Below, one piece after another: positions 17,484 through 24,427 of a stretch of DNA of 64,000 nt. Source of the stretch: JBCCGG01 sp039029395. Lineage in GTDB: Bacteria > Pseudomonadota > Alphaproteobacteria > Kiloniellales > JAKSDN01. The notes under the pieces are model-generated. The model was not told the origin of the DNA and made no database searches. It saw nothing but the letters and a program-made list of their open reading frames with translations. Within the stretch, counting starts at the first letter, position 1, and each line of letters begins with the position of its first letter. The DNA is taken from the NCBI GenBank assembly GCA_039029395.1, contig JBCCGG010000027.1, positions 1 to 64,000 on the forward strand, read 5' to 3'. A program made the translations under genes and the position numbers.

Positions 17484-18158
17484 TTAGGGCGCCCGGGCGA
17501 TGGCGAGGGCGATCTGCAGGCGCAGCTGCTCGACCGCGCTGGCGACCGCTTCGCCGATCAGGTTGAGATGGCGGATCTCGGCGATCCGCCCAGCGACCCG
17601 CTCGAGCTGGTCGGGGCTGAGGATCGACTCGAAGATCGAGCAGGCGTCGGCCAGGCAAATCAGCACCACGTCGCGCGGCCCGGGCGTCATCTCGCCCAGC
17701 ACCACCTCCAGGATGCGCTCGCGCACCTCCTGCTCTTCCTTGCAGTCGACCATGGGATAGCGCCGGGTTTCGAAGACCCAAAGGATCTTCTGGTCGACCA
17801 CCTGCAGGATGCCCCGGCGCACCAGATGCTCGAGCGCCTTTTCCTTGATCTCCTCGCCAGCGCCGGAGATCTCCTCGACCCAGTAGCGGGCGTCGTGGGG
17901 CTCGGGCGACTCAGCCAGCTGGGCCAGGGTCGGATCGAGGATCTCCTCGCCGGTCGGGCTGCGGTCGATGACCGCGATCTTGTCCTCATCGGCATCGATC
18001 CGGGCGCGCTGGGCCAAATCCATCAGCACCGCGCCGGCCAAGGTCAGATTGAGCGCGTAGCTGCCGATCGGCGCGATGCGGCCGGTCTCGTCGTCGAGCA
18101 CCAGCAGCATAACCTCCTCGGCGAAGGTCAGGGTGGGTTTCGCAGTCTCCGGGCTCAT
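17484..18158 (-). CDS. GPP34 (Golgi phosphoprotein 3-like) family protein
   Basis: A 224-residue protein matching the GPP34 fold: L-T-F-A-E-E-V-M-L-L-V-L-D-D-E-T-G at the N-terminus, then L-T-L-A-G-A-V-L-M-D-L-A, and a helical second half ending V-E-Q-L-R-L-Q-I-A-L-A. Eukaryotic members bind phosphatidylinositol-4-phosphate; bacterial members are found mainly in actinobacteria and have no settled function. It is immediately upstream (28 bases) of the fused permease on the same strand and is probably its operon partner. Soluble, no signal peptide seen. Confidence 0.85.
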   Translation of the reverse strand: MSPETAKPTLTFAEEVMLLVLDDETGRIAPIGSYALNLTLAGAVLMDLAQRARIDADEDKIAVIDRSPTGEEILDPTLAQLAESPEPHDARYWVEEISGAGEEIKEKALEHLVRRGILQVVDQKILWVFETRRYPMVDCKEEQEVRERILEVVLGEMTPGPRDVVLICLADACSIFESILSPDQLERVAGRIAEIRHLNLIGEAVASAVEQLRLQIALAIARAP

Positions 18159-18217
18159 GGCGGGCCTACCAGGTTGCTTGCGGCGCAGGGACCCAAGCTT
18201 ACCATCCGCAGCGGAGT

Positions 18218-18898
18218 CTAAAACAGCGAAAGCTCGATCGGCTCGATCAGGCTGGGCTCATCATTAACCGGGCGGTTGAGCGCCTTGGAGACCGGGTAGG
18301 TGATCATCCGGTCGGCCGGGTAGGGGCCAAGCAGGGCGGTCGCCTCGGCGGCCGGCCGACCGGTGTCGAGCCAGGTCTCGAAGGCCTCGGGCGGCAGGAT
18401 CACTGGCATGCGCGGGTGGATCTGGGCGACCACTTCGTTGGCCGCACAGGTGATGATCGTGCAGCTTTCGATCTCGGTGCCGTCGGCCGGGTCGCGCCAG
18501 CGCTCCCACAGGCCGGCGAAGCCGAACGGGCCGCCGTCGGCCAGCGTGAATCGGTGGGGCTGCTTGGCGCCCTTGGCGCCCGACCACTCGTAGAAGCCAT
18601 CGGCCGCGATCAGACAGCGGCGCTGCTTCAAGGCCGTGCGGAACGAGGGCTTCTCGGTGACCGTCTCGGCGCGCGCGTTGATCAGGCGCGGACCGATCTT
18701 CATGTCCTTGGCCCAGAAGGGGATCAGGCCCCAGCGCAAGGATCCGTAGTGGCGCTTGCCGTCGGCGCCCCGGCGCACCGCCGGCACCTGCTGGGTTGGC
18801 GCCACATTGTAGCGCGGCTCCACGTTGGGCTGCTCCTCGAAGCCGAAGAGTCGCCGCAGAGCTTCGCTCGCGGTGGTAATGGAATAGCGCGCGCACAT
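18218..18898 (-). CDS. SOS response-associated peptidase, HMCES/YedK (SRAP) family
   Basis: A 226-residue protein that forms a thiazolidine crosslink to abasic sites in single-stranded DNA, shielding them. The catalytic cysteine is residue 2 (M-C-A-R-Y), exposed after Met removal, which fixes the start at ATG 18898 rather than at the longer frame. Other active-site residues: Y-N-V-A-P-T-Q (Asn), L-I-N-A-R-A-E-T, G-F-Y-E-W and Q-I-H-P-R-M-P-V-I-L (His). Single gene, 60 bases downstream of and convergent with nothing; the GPP34 gene follows on the same strand. Confidence 0.95.
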   Translation of the reverse strand: MCARYSITTASEALRRLFGFEEQPNVEPRYNVAPTQQVPAVRRGADGKRHYGSLRWGLIPFWAKDMKIGPRLINARAETVTEKPSFRTALKQRRCLIAADGFYEWSGAKGAKQPHRFTLADGGPFGFAGLWERWRDPADGTEIESCTIITCAANEVVAQIHPRMPVILPPEAFETWLDTGRPAAEATALLGPYPADRMITYPVSKALNRPVNDEPSLIEPIELSLF

Positions 18899-19206
18899 GG
18901 GGCGGCCGATCTCCCAGGGTGGTGGTGCAACGATCCTCGGAGCGCGGCCTGCCGTCAAGCCTGGATCAGCCAGCTCGCGTGCCTGGGCCGAGCAAATCGA
19001 AGTCGCCAAGATGGATGCCTTTTCTATCCGCCAATGCATAATAGAATGCGATCAGGGAGCGTAGCAATTCTTTTGGAACAAACACGGAACTAATACCTAT
19101 CTCGTAACCGCATGATAATAATTGATATTTGCTTCCATTCTTCATTATAATCGCGTGACGGGTAGAGTTGTAAAAAACCGGCAATTTGGTTGTATGGTGA
19201 CTTGTG
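18899..19206. other. AT-rich intergenic region
   Basis: About 308 bases between the divergent HMCES and LysR genes. The part from about 19030 to 19200 is clearly more AT-rich than the surroundings. It holds the LysR promoter (19122-19151). On the minus strand a 59-codon frame starts at ATG 19145 and reads like real protein (M-K-N-G-S-K-Y-Q-L-L-S-C-G-Y), but has no ribosome-binding site and overlaps the promoter, so I do not call it a gene. Confidence 0.5.
19122..19151 (+). promoter_or_regulatory. sigma70-type promoter for the LysR gene
   Basis: TTGATA at 19122-19127 and a perfect TATAAT at 19146-19151 are separated by 18 bases. Transcription would start near 19158, about 50 bases before the LysR ATG. 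Such a close match to consensus is rare in this GC-rich window. Confidence 0.7.
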
Positions 19207-20124
19207 ATGCAAAATCGCATTGTAAAACCAGGTGTTCGCGATTGGGACGACGTGCGTGTCTTCCTCGCCATCGCGCGTGCCGGGAGCTTCCAGAAGGCGG
19301 CCGAGCTGCTTGGCGCCAATCAATCGACGGTCAGCCGGCGCATCGCCGAGCTTGAGCGCCGCCTGGGTGCCCAGCTGTTCGAGCGCGACAACCAAGGCGC
19401 CCGTCTGTCGCCGACCGGCCGGGTGATCCAGACCGCGGCGCGGGCGATCGAGAACAATGTGCTGGATATCGAGCGCGGTGTCGCCGGCGTCGACGCGGAA
19501 ATGCGCGGGCGGGTCACGATCACCACGACCGAGGGCATCGCCGCCTATTGGCTGGGCCCGCGCATGCTCGACTTTCAGCGCCGCAACCCCGGTCTCGACG
19601 TCTACCTGGACACCACGAACGAACTGCGCGACCTGGCCGCCGGAGAGGCCGACATCGCGATCCGCTTCGGTCGGCCCAGCGCGCCCCATCTGCAGGCCCG
19701 CCAGGTCGCAAAGTTGCGCATGGGGCCGTTCGGCGCCAAGGCCTATCTGCGCGAGCTCGGCCGGCCCAGATCGCTCTCCGACTTCGCCGGCCATTACATC
19801 GTCGACACCGACCGGCCCCTGACAGGCCCTTTGTGGGAAAGATGGTCGGCCTACGTGGCGGCCTCGCGCGGGGTGGTGTTCCGCTCCAACTCGTCCCACG
19901 TGGTGGCGCGCGCGGTCGACGAGGGCTATGGCATCGGCCTGCTGCCCTCCTACGTACTCGACATCTACCATAACCTGGAGGAGCTGCCGCTCGAGATCGG
20001 CCCGCCCTTGCAGGTGTGGGTCGCCCACCACGAGCTGGCCACCAGATCCAGGCGGGTGCGCGTGACCCTCGACTACATCCACAAGCTCTTCGAGGTCGAC
20101 CGCTACCGATACTTCTCGGGCTAG
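19207..20124 (+). CDS. LysR family transcriptional regulator
   Basis: A 305-residue regulator. The N-terminal winged helix reads F-L-A-I-A-R-A-G-S-F-Q-K-A-A-E-L-L-G-A-N-... with the recognition helix N-Q-S-T-V-S-R-R-I-A-E-L-E. The periplasmic-binding-like effector domain follows from about residue 95 (R-V-T-I-T-T-T-E-G). It is of the group that clusters with GstR/DsdC-like regulators; the target is not obvious, since flanking genes are HMCES and a LuxR regulator. ATG 19207 is preferred over GTG 19204. Its stop lies within a large palindrome. Confidence 0.93.
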   Translation: MQNRIVKPGVRDWDDVRVFLAIARAGSFQKAAELLGANQSTVSRRIAELERRLGAQLFERDNQGARLSPTGRVIQTAARAIENNVLDIERGVAGVDAEMRGRVTITTTEGIAAYWLGPRMLDFQRRNPGLDVYLDTTNELRDLAAGEADIAIRFGRPSAPHLQARQVAKLRMGPFGAKAYLRELGRPRSLSDFAGHYIVDTDRPLTGPLWERWSAYVAASRGVVFRSNSSHVVARAVDEGYGIGLLPSYVLDIYHNLEELPLEIGPPLQVWVAHHELATRSRRVRVTLDYIHKLFEVDRYRYFSG

Positions 20125-20171
20125 AGCATGATCGGATCATATCGACACGATTTGATCCGATCTTGCGCTAG
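20121..20171. repeat. 51-bp imperfect palindrome (REP-like element or terminator)
   Basis: Arms of 24 bases flank a 3-base loop (ACA at 20145-20147). The core arms GATCGGATCA (20130-20139) and TGATCCGATC (20053 plus 100, i.e. 20153-20162) pair perfectly; the outer CTAGAGCAT/TTGCGCTAG pair 7 of 9. It begins at the LysR stop. Palindromes opening with CTAGAGCATGATC are dispersed in many alphaproteobacteria. No U-tract follows, so a classical terminator is less likely. Confidence 0.65.
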
Positions 20172-20228
20172 ACGGCGCGCCGGCGGCCAAATGACAAGGC
20201 CGGGCGCGGCGTGCTAGGACTCACGGCC

Positions 20229-21191
20229 ATGGATCAGCAGGGCAAGCCAGCCATTCCCGACGAGGTGCTCGCCAAGTGGCAGCGGGTGGTGGACATCCTC
20301 GCGCGCATCGTCGAGGTGCCGGCCGGTCTGATCATGAAGGTCGCCCCGCCCAAGCACCACGTCTTCGTGACCAGCGCCAGCGAAGGCAATCCCTACAGCA
20401 CCGAAACCGAGTTCACCCTCAACACCGGGCTCTATTGCGACACCGTGATGGCCGAGCGCAGCCTCTTGATCGTGCCCAACGCGCTGGAGGATCCGGTCTG
20501 GAACTGCAATCCAGATCTGGAGCACGGCATGGTGTTCTACATGGGCTTTCCCCTGGTTTGGCCGGACGGCAGCCTGTTCGGCACGATCTGCGTGCTCGAC
20601 CGGCAGAACAACGAGAAGGCCGTGCGCTACACCGACCTGCTGAACGAGTTCAAGGAGCTGGTGAACAGTGACTTGAAGCTGCTGGTCGAGCTGGCCGAGC
20701 GCAAACGCGCCGAACGCGCCCTGCAGGCAGCCCACGACGAGCTGGAATCCCGCATCGCCGCGCGCACACGGGAGCTCGAGGAGGCCAACACCGCGCTCAA
20801 GGTGGTGATCCAGCGGATCGAAAGCGCCAAGGCGGAGACCGAAGAGCGCATCCTCTGGAACATCAACGAGCAGATCGTACCCTACCTGGAGCGCATCAAG
20901 CGGCTTGCCGGCGACGAGAAGACCCAGTCTTGCCTGAGGGTGCTGGAGGCCAATCTGGAGGACATCACCGCGGCCTTTCCCAACCGCCTGTCGACCACCT
21001 TCTCGAGCCTGACCCCGACCGAGATCGAGGTCGCCAAGCTGGTCAAACAGGGCAGGACCAGCAAGGAGATCGCCGGTCTGCTGTCGATCGCCACCAGCAC
21101 GATCGACTTTCACCGGAACAATATCCGCAAAAAGGTCGGGCTCAACAGCACCAGCGTGACCCTGCGCAGCTACCTGACGTCCTTGGACTGA
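20229..21191 (+). CDS. GAF-domain LuxR-type transcriptional regulator
   Basis: A 320-residue regulator. Residues about 5-150 form a GAF sensor (C-V-L-D-R-Q-N-N style end strand, with A-L-E-D-P-V-W before it). A predicted coiled coil spans about 155-210 (A-E-R-K-R-A-E-R-A-L-Q-A-A-H-D-E-L-E). The C-terminal LuxR helix-turn-helix reads L-T-P-T-E-I-E-V-A-K-L-V-K-Q-G-R-T-S-K-E-I-A. No phosphoacceptor domain is present, so it probably senses a small molecule or a redox state. ATG 20229 is chosen; GTG 20211 is possible. It ends five bases before a perfect palindrome in front of the metallo-beta-lactamase gene. Confidence 0.88.
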   Translation: MDQQGKPAIPDEVLAKWQRVVDILARIVEVPAGLIMKVAPPKHHVFVTSASEGNPYSTETEFTLNTGLYCDTVMAERSLLIVPNALEDPVWNCNPDLEHGMVFYMGFPLVWPDGSLFGTICVLDRQNNEKAVRYTDLLNEFKELVNSDLKLLVELAERKRAERALQAAHDELESRIAARTRELEEANTALKVVIQRIESAKAETEERILWNINEQIVPYLERIKRLAGDEKTQSCLRVLEANLEDITAAFPNRLSTTFSSLTPTEIEVAKLVKQGRTSKEIAGLLSIATSTIDFHRNNIRKKVGLNSTSVTLRSYLTSLD

Positions 21192-21196
21192 CACCG

Positions 21197-21219
21197 AATA
21201 TGGGGAATTTCCCCATATT
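21197..21219. promoter_or_regulatory. perfect 23-bp palindrome, candidate operator
   Basis: AATATGGGGAA (21197-21207), a central T, then TTCCCCATATT (21209-21219): 11-base arms with no mismatch and essentially no loop, so it fits a dimeric protein site better than an RNA hairpin. It lies between the GAF-LuxR regulator and the metallo-beta-lactamase gene that starts at 21332, at a place suited to control of the latter. Confidence 0.6.
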
Positions 21220-21331
21220 TACCCCCTAACAAACCGACCTGCCGCCTTGTCCCAGGCTTTGCTACTCCTTAAAGCGCCTGATGCCTTTGTTGCGTCAGGG
21301 CCTCGGAAAGTCTGATTTAGGGAGGCGCAGA

Positions 21332-22264
21332 ATGAAAAATTTCAAAGCCGTCGCGCTCGGCGGCACGATCCTTGCGGGCCTATCCCTAGGGCTCGGCGGC
21401 CAGGCCCTCGGACACTTAGTGTCCTGGGAATCCGGCAAGAACAACGACCGCCTGGTGGAGATCCAGAACTCCGGCGGCGTCCAGGCCGACAGCGGCGAGG
21501 TCGGCATTGCCTTCTTCAGCAACTCCGCCTTTCAGATCACCTCGCCGCGCGGCATCACGATCATGGTCGATCCCTGGCGCAACGATCCCTCGGGCGCTTG
21601 GGGCCTGTGGTACCGCATGGAGTTCCCCATGACCGATGTGGACATTGGCATGTCGACCCATGCCCACTTCGACCACGACGCGCTCGACCGAGTCGACGCC
21701 AACATGCTGCTCGACCGCATGGCCGGCTCGTTCCAGCTGGGCGACGTCAAGATTACCGCGATCGCCGACAAGCACCAGTGCGTGGCGCCCGGCGTGGTCG
21801 CCTGGACCGAGGCGGTCAAGCAGTTCGAGGGCCGGGACAATCCCTGCCCGCCGGGCAATTACCGGCACTTCGACAACTCGCTCTACGTGATCGAGACCGG
21901 CGGCATGAAGCTGCTCATGTGGGGCGACAACCGGCCCAACCCGCCCCAAGAGGTGTGGGACAAGATCGGCCAGGTCGACGTGGTCTTCGTGCCGGTCGAT
22001 GGGTCCAAGCACATCCTCGACTATGCCCAGGCCGATGCCGTGGTCGAGAAGGTCGGCGCCAAAGTGGCGATCCCGCACCACTATCTGGTGCCCGAGACGA
22101 CCTTCTACACCTCGACCCTGCAAACCGCCACCGAGTGGGTCGACACCCATGAGAACACCAAGACGGACAGCTCCTCGATCACCCTCACGCCGGCCGATCT
22201 GGAAGGCAAGAAGGGCCACGTAATCTACTTCGGCTCCCACAACGCGGTGACCGAGGAGGGTTGA
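21332..22264 (+). CDS. exported metallo-beta-lactamase-fold hydrolase (UlaG-like)
   Basis: A 310-residue protein with a signal peptide (M-K-N-F-K-A-V ... G-G-Q-A-L-G). It begins after GGGAGG six bases upstream. The dinuclear metal motif is T-H-A-H-F-D-H (residues about 108-114), with later ligands in the M-W-G-D-N and I-P-H-H-Y segments. The layout with a short N-terminal part ending in I-M-V-D-P-W resembles UlaG/YcfU-type hydrolases rather than true beta-lactamases. Substrate unknown; probably periplasmic. Controlled perhaps by the preceding LuxR regulator, and followed by a strong terminator. Confidence 0.85.
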   Translation: MKNFKAVALGGTILAGLSLGLGGQALGHLVSWESGKNNDRLVEIQNSGGVQADSGEVGIAFFSNSAFQITSPRGITIMVDPWRNDPSGAWGLWYRMEFPMTDVDIGMSTHAHFDHDALDRVDANMLLDRMAGSFQLGDVKITAIADKHQCVAPGVVAWTEAVKQFEGRDNPCPPGNYRHFDNSLYVIETGGMKLLMWGDNRPNPPQEVWDKIGQVDVVFVPVDGSKHILDYAQADAVVEKVGAKVAIPHHYLVPETTFYTSTLQTATEWVDTHENTKTDSSSITLTPADLEGKKGHVIYFGSHNAVTEEG

Positions 22265-22300
22265 GCCCGAGACCCTGTTGACTTGTTGTTGCTTGCCTTA

Positions 22301-22335
22301 GGGGCCGCGCGCGGAAACGGGCGTGGCCCTTTTTT
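22301..22335 (+). terminator. Rho-independent terminator
   Basis: GGGCCGCGC pairs with GCGTGGCCC (one G-U pair) around a short GGAAAC-containing loop, followed directly by a run of six Ts. It lies 37 bases after the metallo-beta-lactamase stop and separates it from the convergent MFS gene ending at 22352. Confidence 0.85.
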
Positions 22336-22351
22336 CTATGGCCACTACCCG

Positions 22352-23728
22352 TCACCGCGGCCAGATCGCGTGGTGGCTGTCGATCACGTAAGGATGGCGG
22401 TGCTTGAGGGGCGCGTGGCGGTGGGGGTGCCGGTGGGGCTCAGGGCCTTCCCAGCCTTCGTGCTCGTGGTCGTGGTGTTCGTCATGCTCGTGCAGGTGCT
22501 CGTGGGCCATGGCCGGGTGCATGTGCTCCAGCTCGGCCGGGTCGTCGGCCGGCCAGAGCTTGAGCGCGGCGAAGGAGGCGACCAGGGCGAGCGCGGCCAA
22601 AAGCGCGAAGGTGGCGCCCAGGCCCAAGGCGCCGCCGACCCAGCCGGCCAGCAAATAGGCGATCAGCCAGCAGCCGTGTGACAGGGCGAACTGCGCCGCG
22701 AAGAGCGCCGGCCGGTCGCTCGGCCCGGCCGAGCGCTTGAGCAGGCGCCCGGCCGGAGTCTGGACCAGGGATTGGCCGGCACCTAGCAGCAGCCAGATGG
22801 CGAGCAAGCCGATCAGCCCGGGCCCGCTCCAACCGAGGGCAAGGCCGCCCGCCAGCAACACGCCGCCCGCCATCATGAAGGCGCGGTCGGGGTGGCGCTC
22901 CAACAGCCGGGGCAAGACCAGCGCGACCGCCATGGAGCCGGCCCCGGCGGCGGCGAAGGCGAGCGCCGTCTCGCTGTCGCTGCCGCCCAGGCGCTCGCGC
23001 ACGTAGACCACGCTGTTGACGATGACCATGGCCCCGGCGCTGGAGACCGCGAGCGACAGCGCCAAGAGCCCGCGCAGGCGCGGCGTCCTGAGGTAGGCCT
23101 TGAGGCCGAAGCTGAGGTTATGCCACAGGCCGGCCTCGCGCTCGTGGTGATGGGGCGCCGGCAGGTGGACCGAGAGCACGAGCAGTGCCGAGATTCCGAA
23201 GGCGAGCGCATTGGCGGCGAAGAGCGCATCGTAGCTCAGCACCAAGAGCGCCGCGGCGGCGAGCGAGGGGCTGAGAAGGTTCTCCAGATCGTAGGCCAGG
23301 CGCGAGAGCGAGAGCGCCCGGGTGTAGCGCGCCTCGTCGGGCAGCACGTCCGGAATGGTCGCCTGAAAGGTCGGCGTGAAGCCGGCCGAGCAGCCGTTGA
23401 GCAGAAAGATCAGCAGGTAGACCTGCCAAATCTCGGTGACGAAGGGCAGACACGCGACGCAGGCCGCCCGGGCGATGTCGAGCCCAATCAAAAGCCCCCG
23501 CCGCGGCAGCCGGTGGGCGAAGCCGCCGACCAGAGGCGCGATCCCCACATAGGCGACCATCTTGAGCGCCAGCGCCGTGCCCAATACGACCCCTGCCTCG
23601 CCGCCCGCCAGATCGTAGGCGAGCAAGGCGAGCGCGACGGTGGTGAGCCCCGTGCCGGCCAGCGCCACCACCTGCGCCGCGAAGAGGCGGCGGTAGGTCG
23701 GGTCGGCGAGGGGGGAGGGGACGGTCAT
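22352..23728 (-). CDS. MFS exporter with histidine-rich C-terminal tail (NreB-like)
   Basis: A 458-residue major facilitator with about twelve membrane segments. After the last segment there is a cytoplasmic tail of about 60 residues (from D-D-P-A-E-L-E-H-M-H) holding more than twenty histidines, many as H-x-H. A shorter His cluster (A-P-H-H-H-E) lies in the central loop. Nickel/cobalt exporters NreB and NrsD share this architecture, so divalent metal export is the likely role, though not proven. ATG 23728 is used; the longer frame to 23785 includes no ribosome-binding site. Alone, convergent with the metallo-beta-lactamase gene. Confidence 0.87.
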   Translation of the reverse strand: MTVPSPLADPTYRRLFAAQVVALAGTGLTTVALALLAYDLAGGEAGVVLGTALALKMVAYVGIAPLVGGFAHRLPRRGLLIGLDIARAACVACLPFVTEIWQVYLLIFLLNGCSAGFTPTFQATIPDVLPDEARYTRALSLSRLAYDLENLLSPSLAAAALLVLSYDALFAANALAFGISALLVLSVHLPAPHHHEREAGLWHNLSFGLKAYLRTPRLRGLLALSLAVSSAGAMVIVNSVVYVRERLGGSDSETALAFAAAGAGSMAVALVLPRLLERHPDRAFMMAGGVLLAGGLALGWSGPGLIGLLAIWLLLGAGQSLVQTPAGRLLKRSAGPSDRPALFAAQFALSHGCWLIAYLLAGWVGGALGLGATFALLAALALVASFAALKLWPADDPAELEHMHPAMAHEHLHEHDEHHDHEHEGWEGPEPHRHPHRHAPLKHRHPYVIDSHHAIWPR

Positions 23729-23902
23729 GGGTCGATCGGTGGTCAGCTGTCTGACAAATAGCCTCGACAAGATAGCCCAGCACACAAGTGGTTTCAGCCT
23801 GATTTGCTTGTTCGCCTAAACTAGGGATGCTTGACCGCAGTACCCATGAAGCCGCGCCGCCGCGCTTGAATTTTCACCCCAAAGTCCATAGGTTCCGCGC
23901 CA

Positions 23903-23979
23903 CGGGGCGTAGCTCAGCCTGGTAGAGTGCCTGCTTTGGGAGCAGGAAGCCGGAGGTTCGAATCCTCTCGCCCCGACCA
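23903..23979 (+). tRNA. tRNA-Pro (UGG)
   Basis: A 77-base cloverleaf: acceptor CGGGGCG pairs with CGCCCCG, anticodon loop TTTGGGA gives UGG, and the T loop is TTCGAAT. The discriminator A and CCA (23976-23979) are encoded. It ends 22 bases before arfB. Confidence 0.97.
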
Positions 23980-24000
23980 GCCCGAAAAAGCGCCATCGCC

Positions 24001-24423
24001 ATGATCCCCGTAACCGACCAGATCGCGCTCGACGAGGCCGAGATCGAGACCCGCTTCATCCAGGCCTCGGGGCCCGGCGGGCAGAACGTCAACAAGGTGG
24101 CGACCGCCTGCCAGCTGCGCTTCGACGCCAAGGCCTCGCCCAATCTGCCGGCACCTGTGCTGGCGCGCCTTGTCCGCTTGGCCGGCCAGCGCATGACCCG
24201 CGAGGGGGTCGTGGTGATCACCGCGCGGCGCCACCGCACCCAAACGCGCAACCGGGAAGATGCGCTGGCGCGCCTCGTTGACCTCCTGCGCGAGGCCGCT
24301 AAGCCGCCGCCGCCCAAGCGCCGGGCGACCCGGCCGAGCCGGGGCGCTAAGGAACGGCGCCTGGAGGAAAAGCGCCAGCGCGGGGACTTGAAGCGCCAGC
24401 GGCGGGTCGGGCCGGAGGACTAA
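24001..24423 (+). CDS. arfB: alternative ribosome-rescue factor ArfB (RF-1 domain peptidyl-tRNA hydrolase)
   Basis: A 140-residue protein that releases nascent chains from ribosomes stalled at the end of non-stop mRNA. The catalytic G-G-Q is at residues 26-28 in S-G-P-G-G-Q-N-V-N-K. The C-terminal tail (from about residue 100) is very rich in Lys and Arg (K-R-R-A-T-R-P-S-R-G-A-K-E-R-R), the part that enters the empty mRNA channel. Length fits ArfB/YaeJ and excludes RF1 or RF2. Convergent with the hydrolase at 24428, only four bases away. Confidence 0.95.
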   Translation: MIPVTDQIALDEAEIETRFIQASGPGGQNVNKVATACQLRFDAKASPNLPAPVLARLVRLAGQRMTREGVVVITARRHRTQTRNREDALARLVDLLREAAKPPPPKRRATRPSRGAKERRLEEKRQRGDLKRQRRVGPED

Positions 24424-24427
24424 GGGA

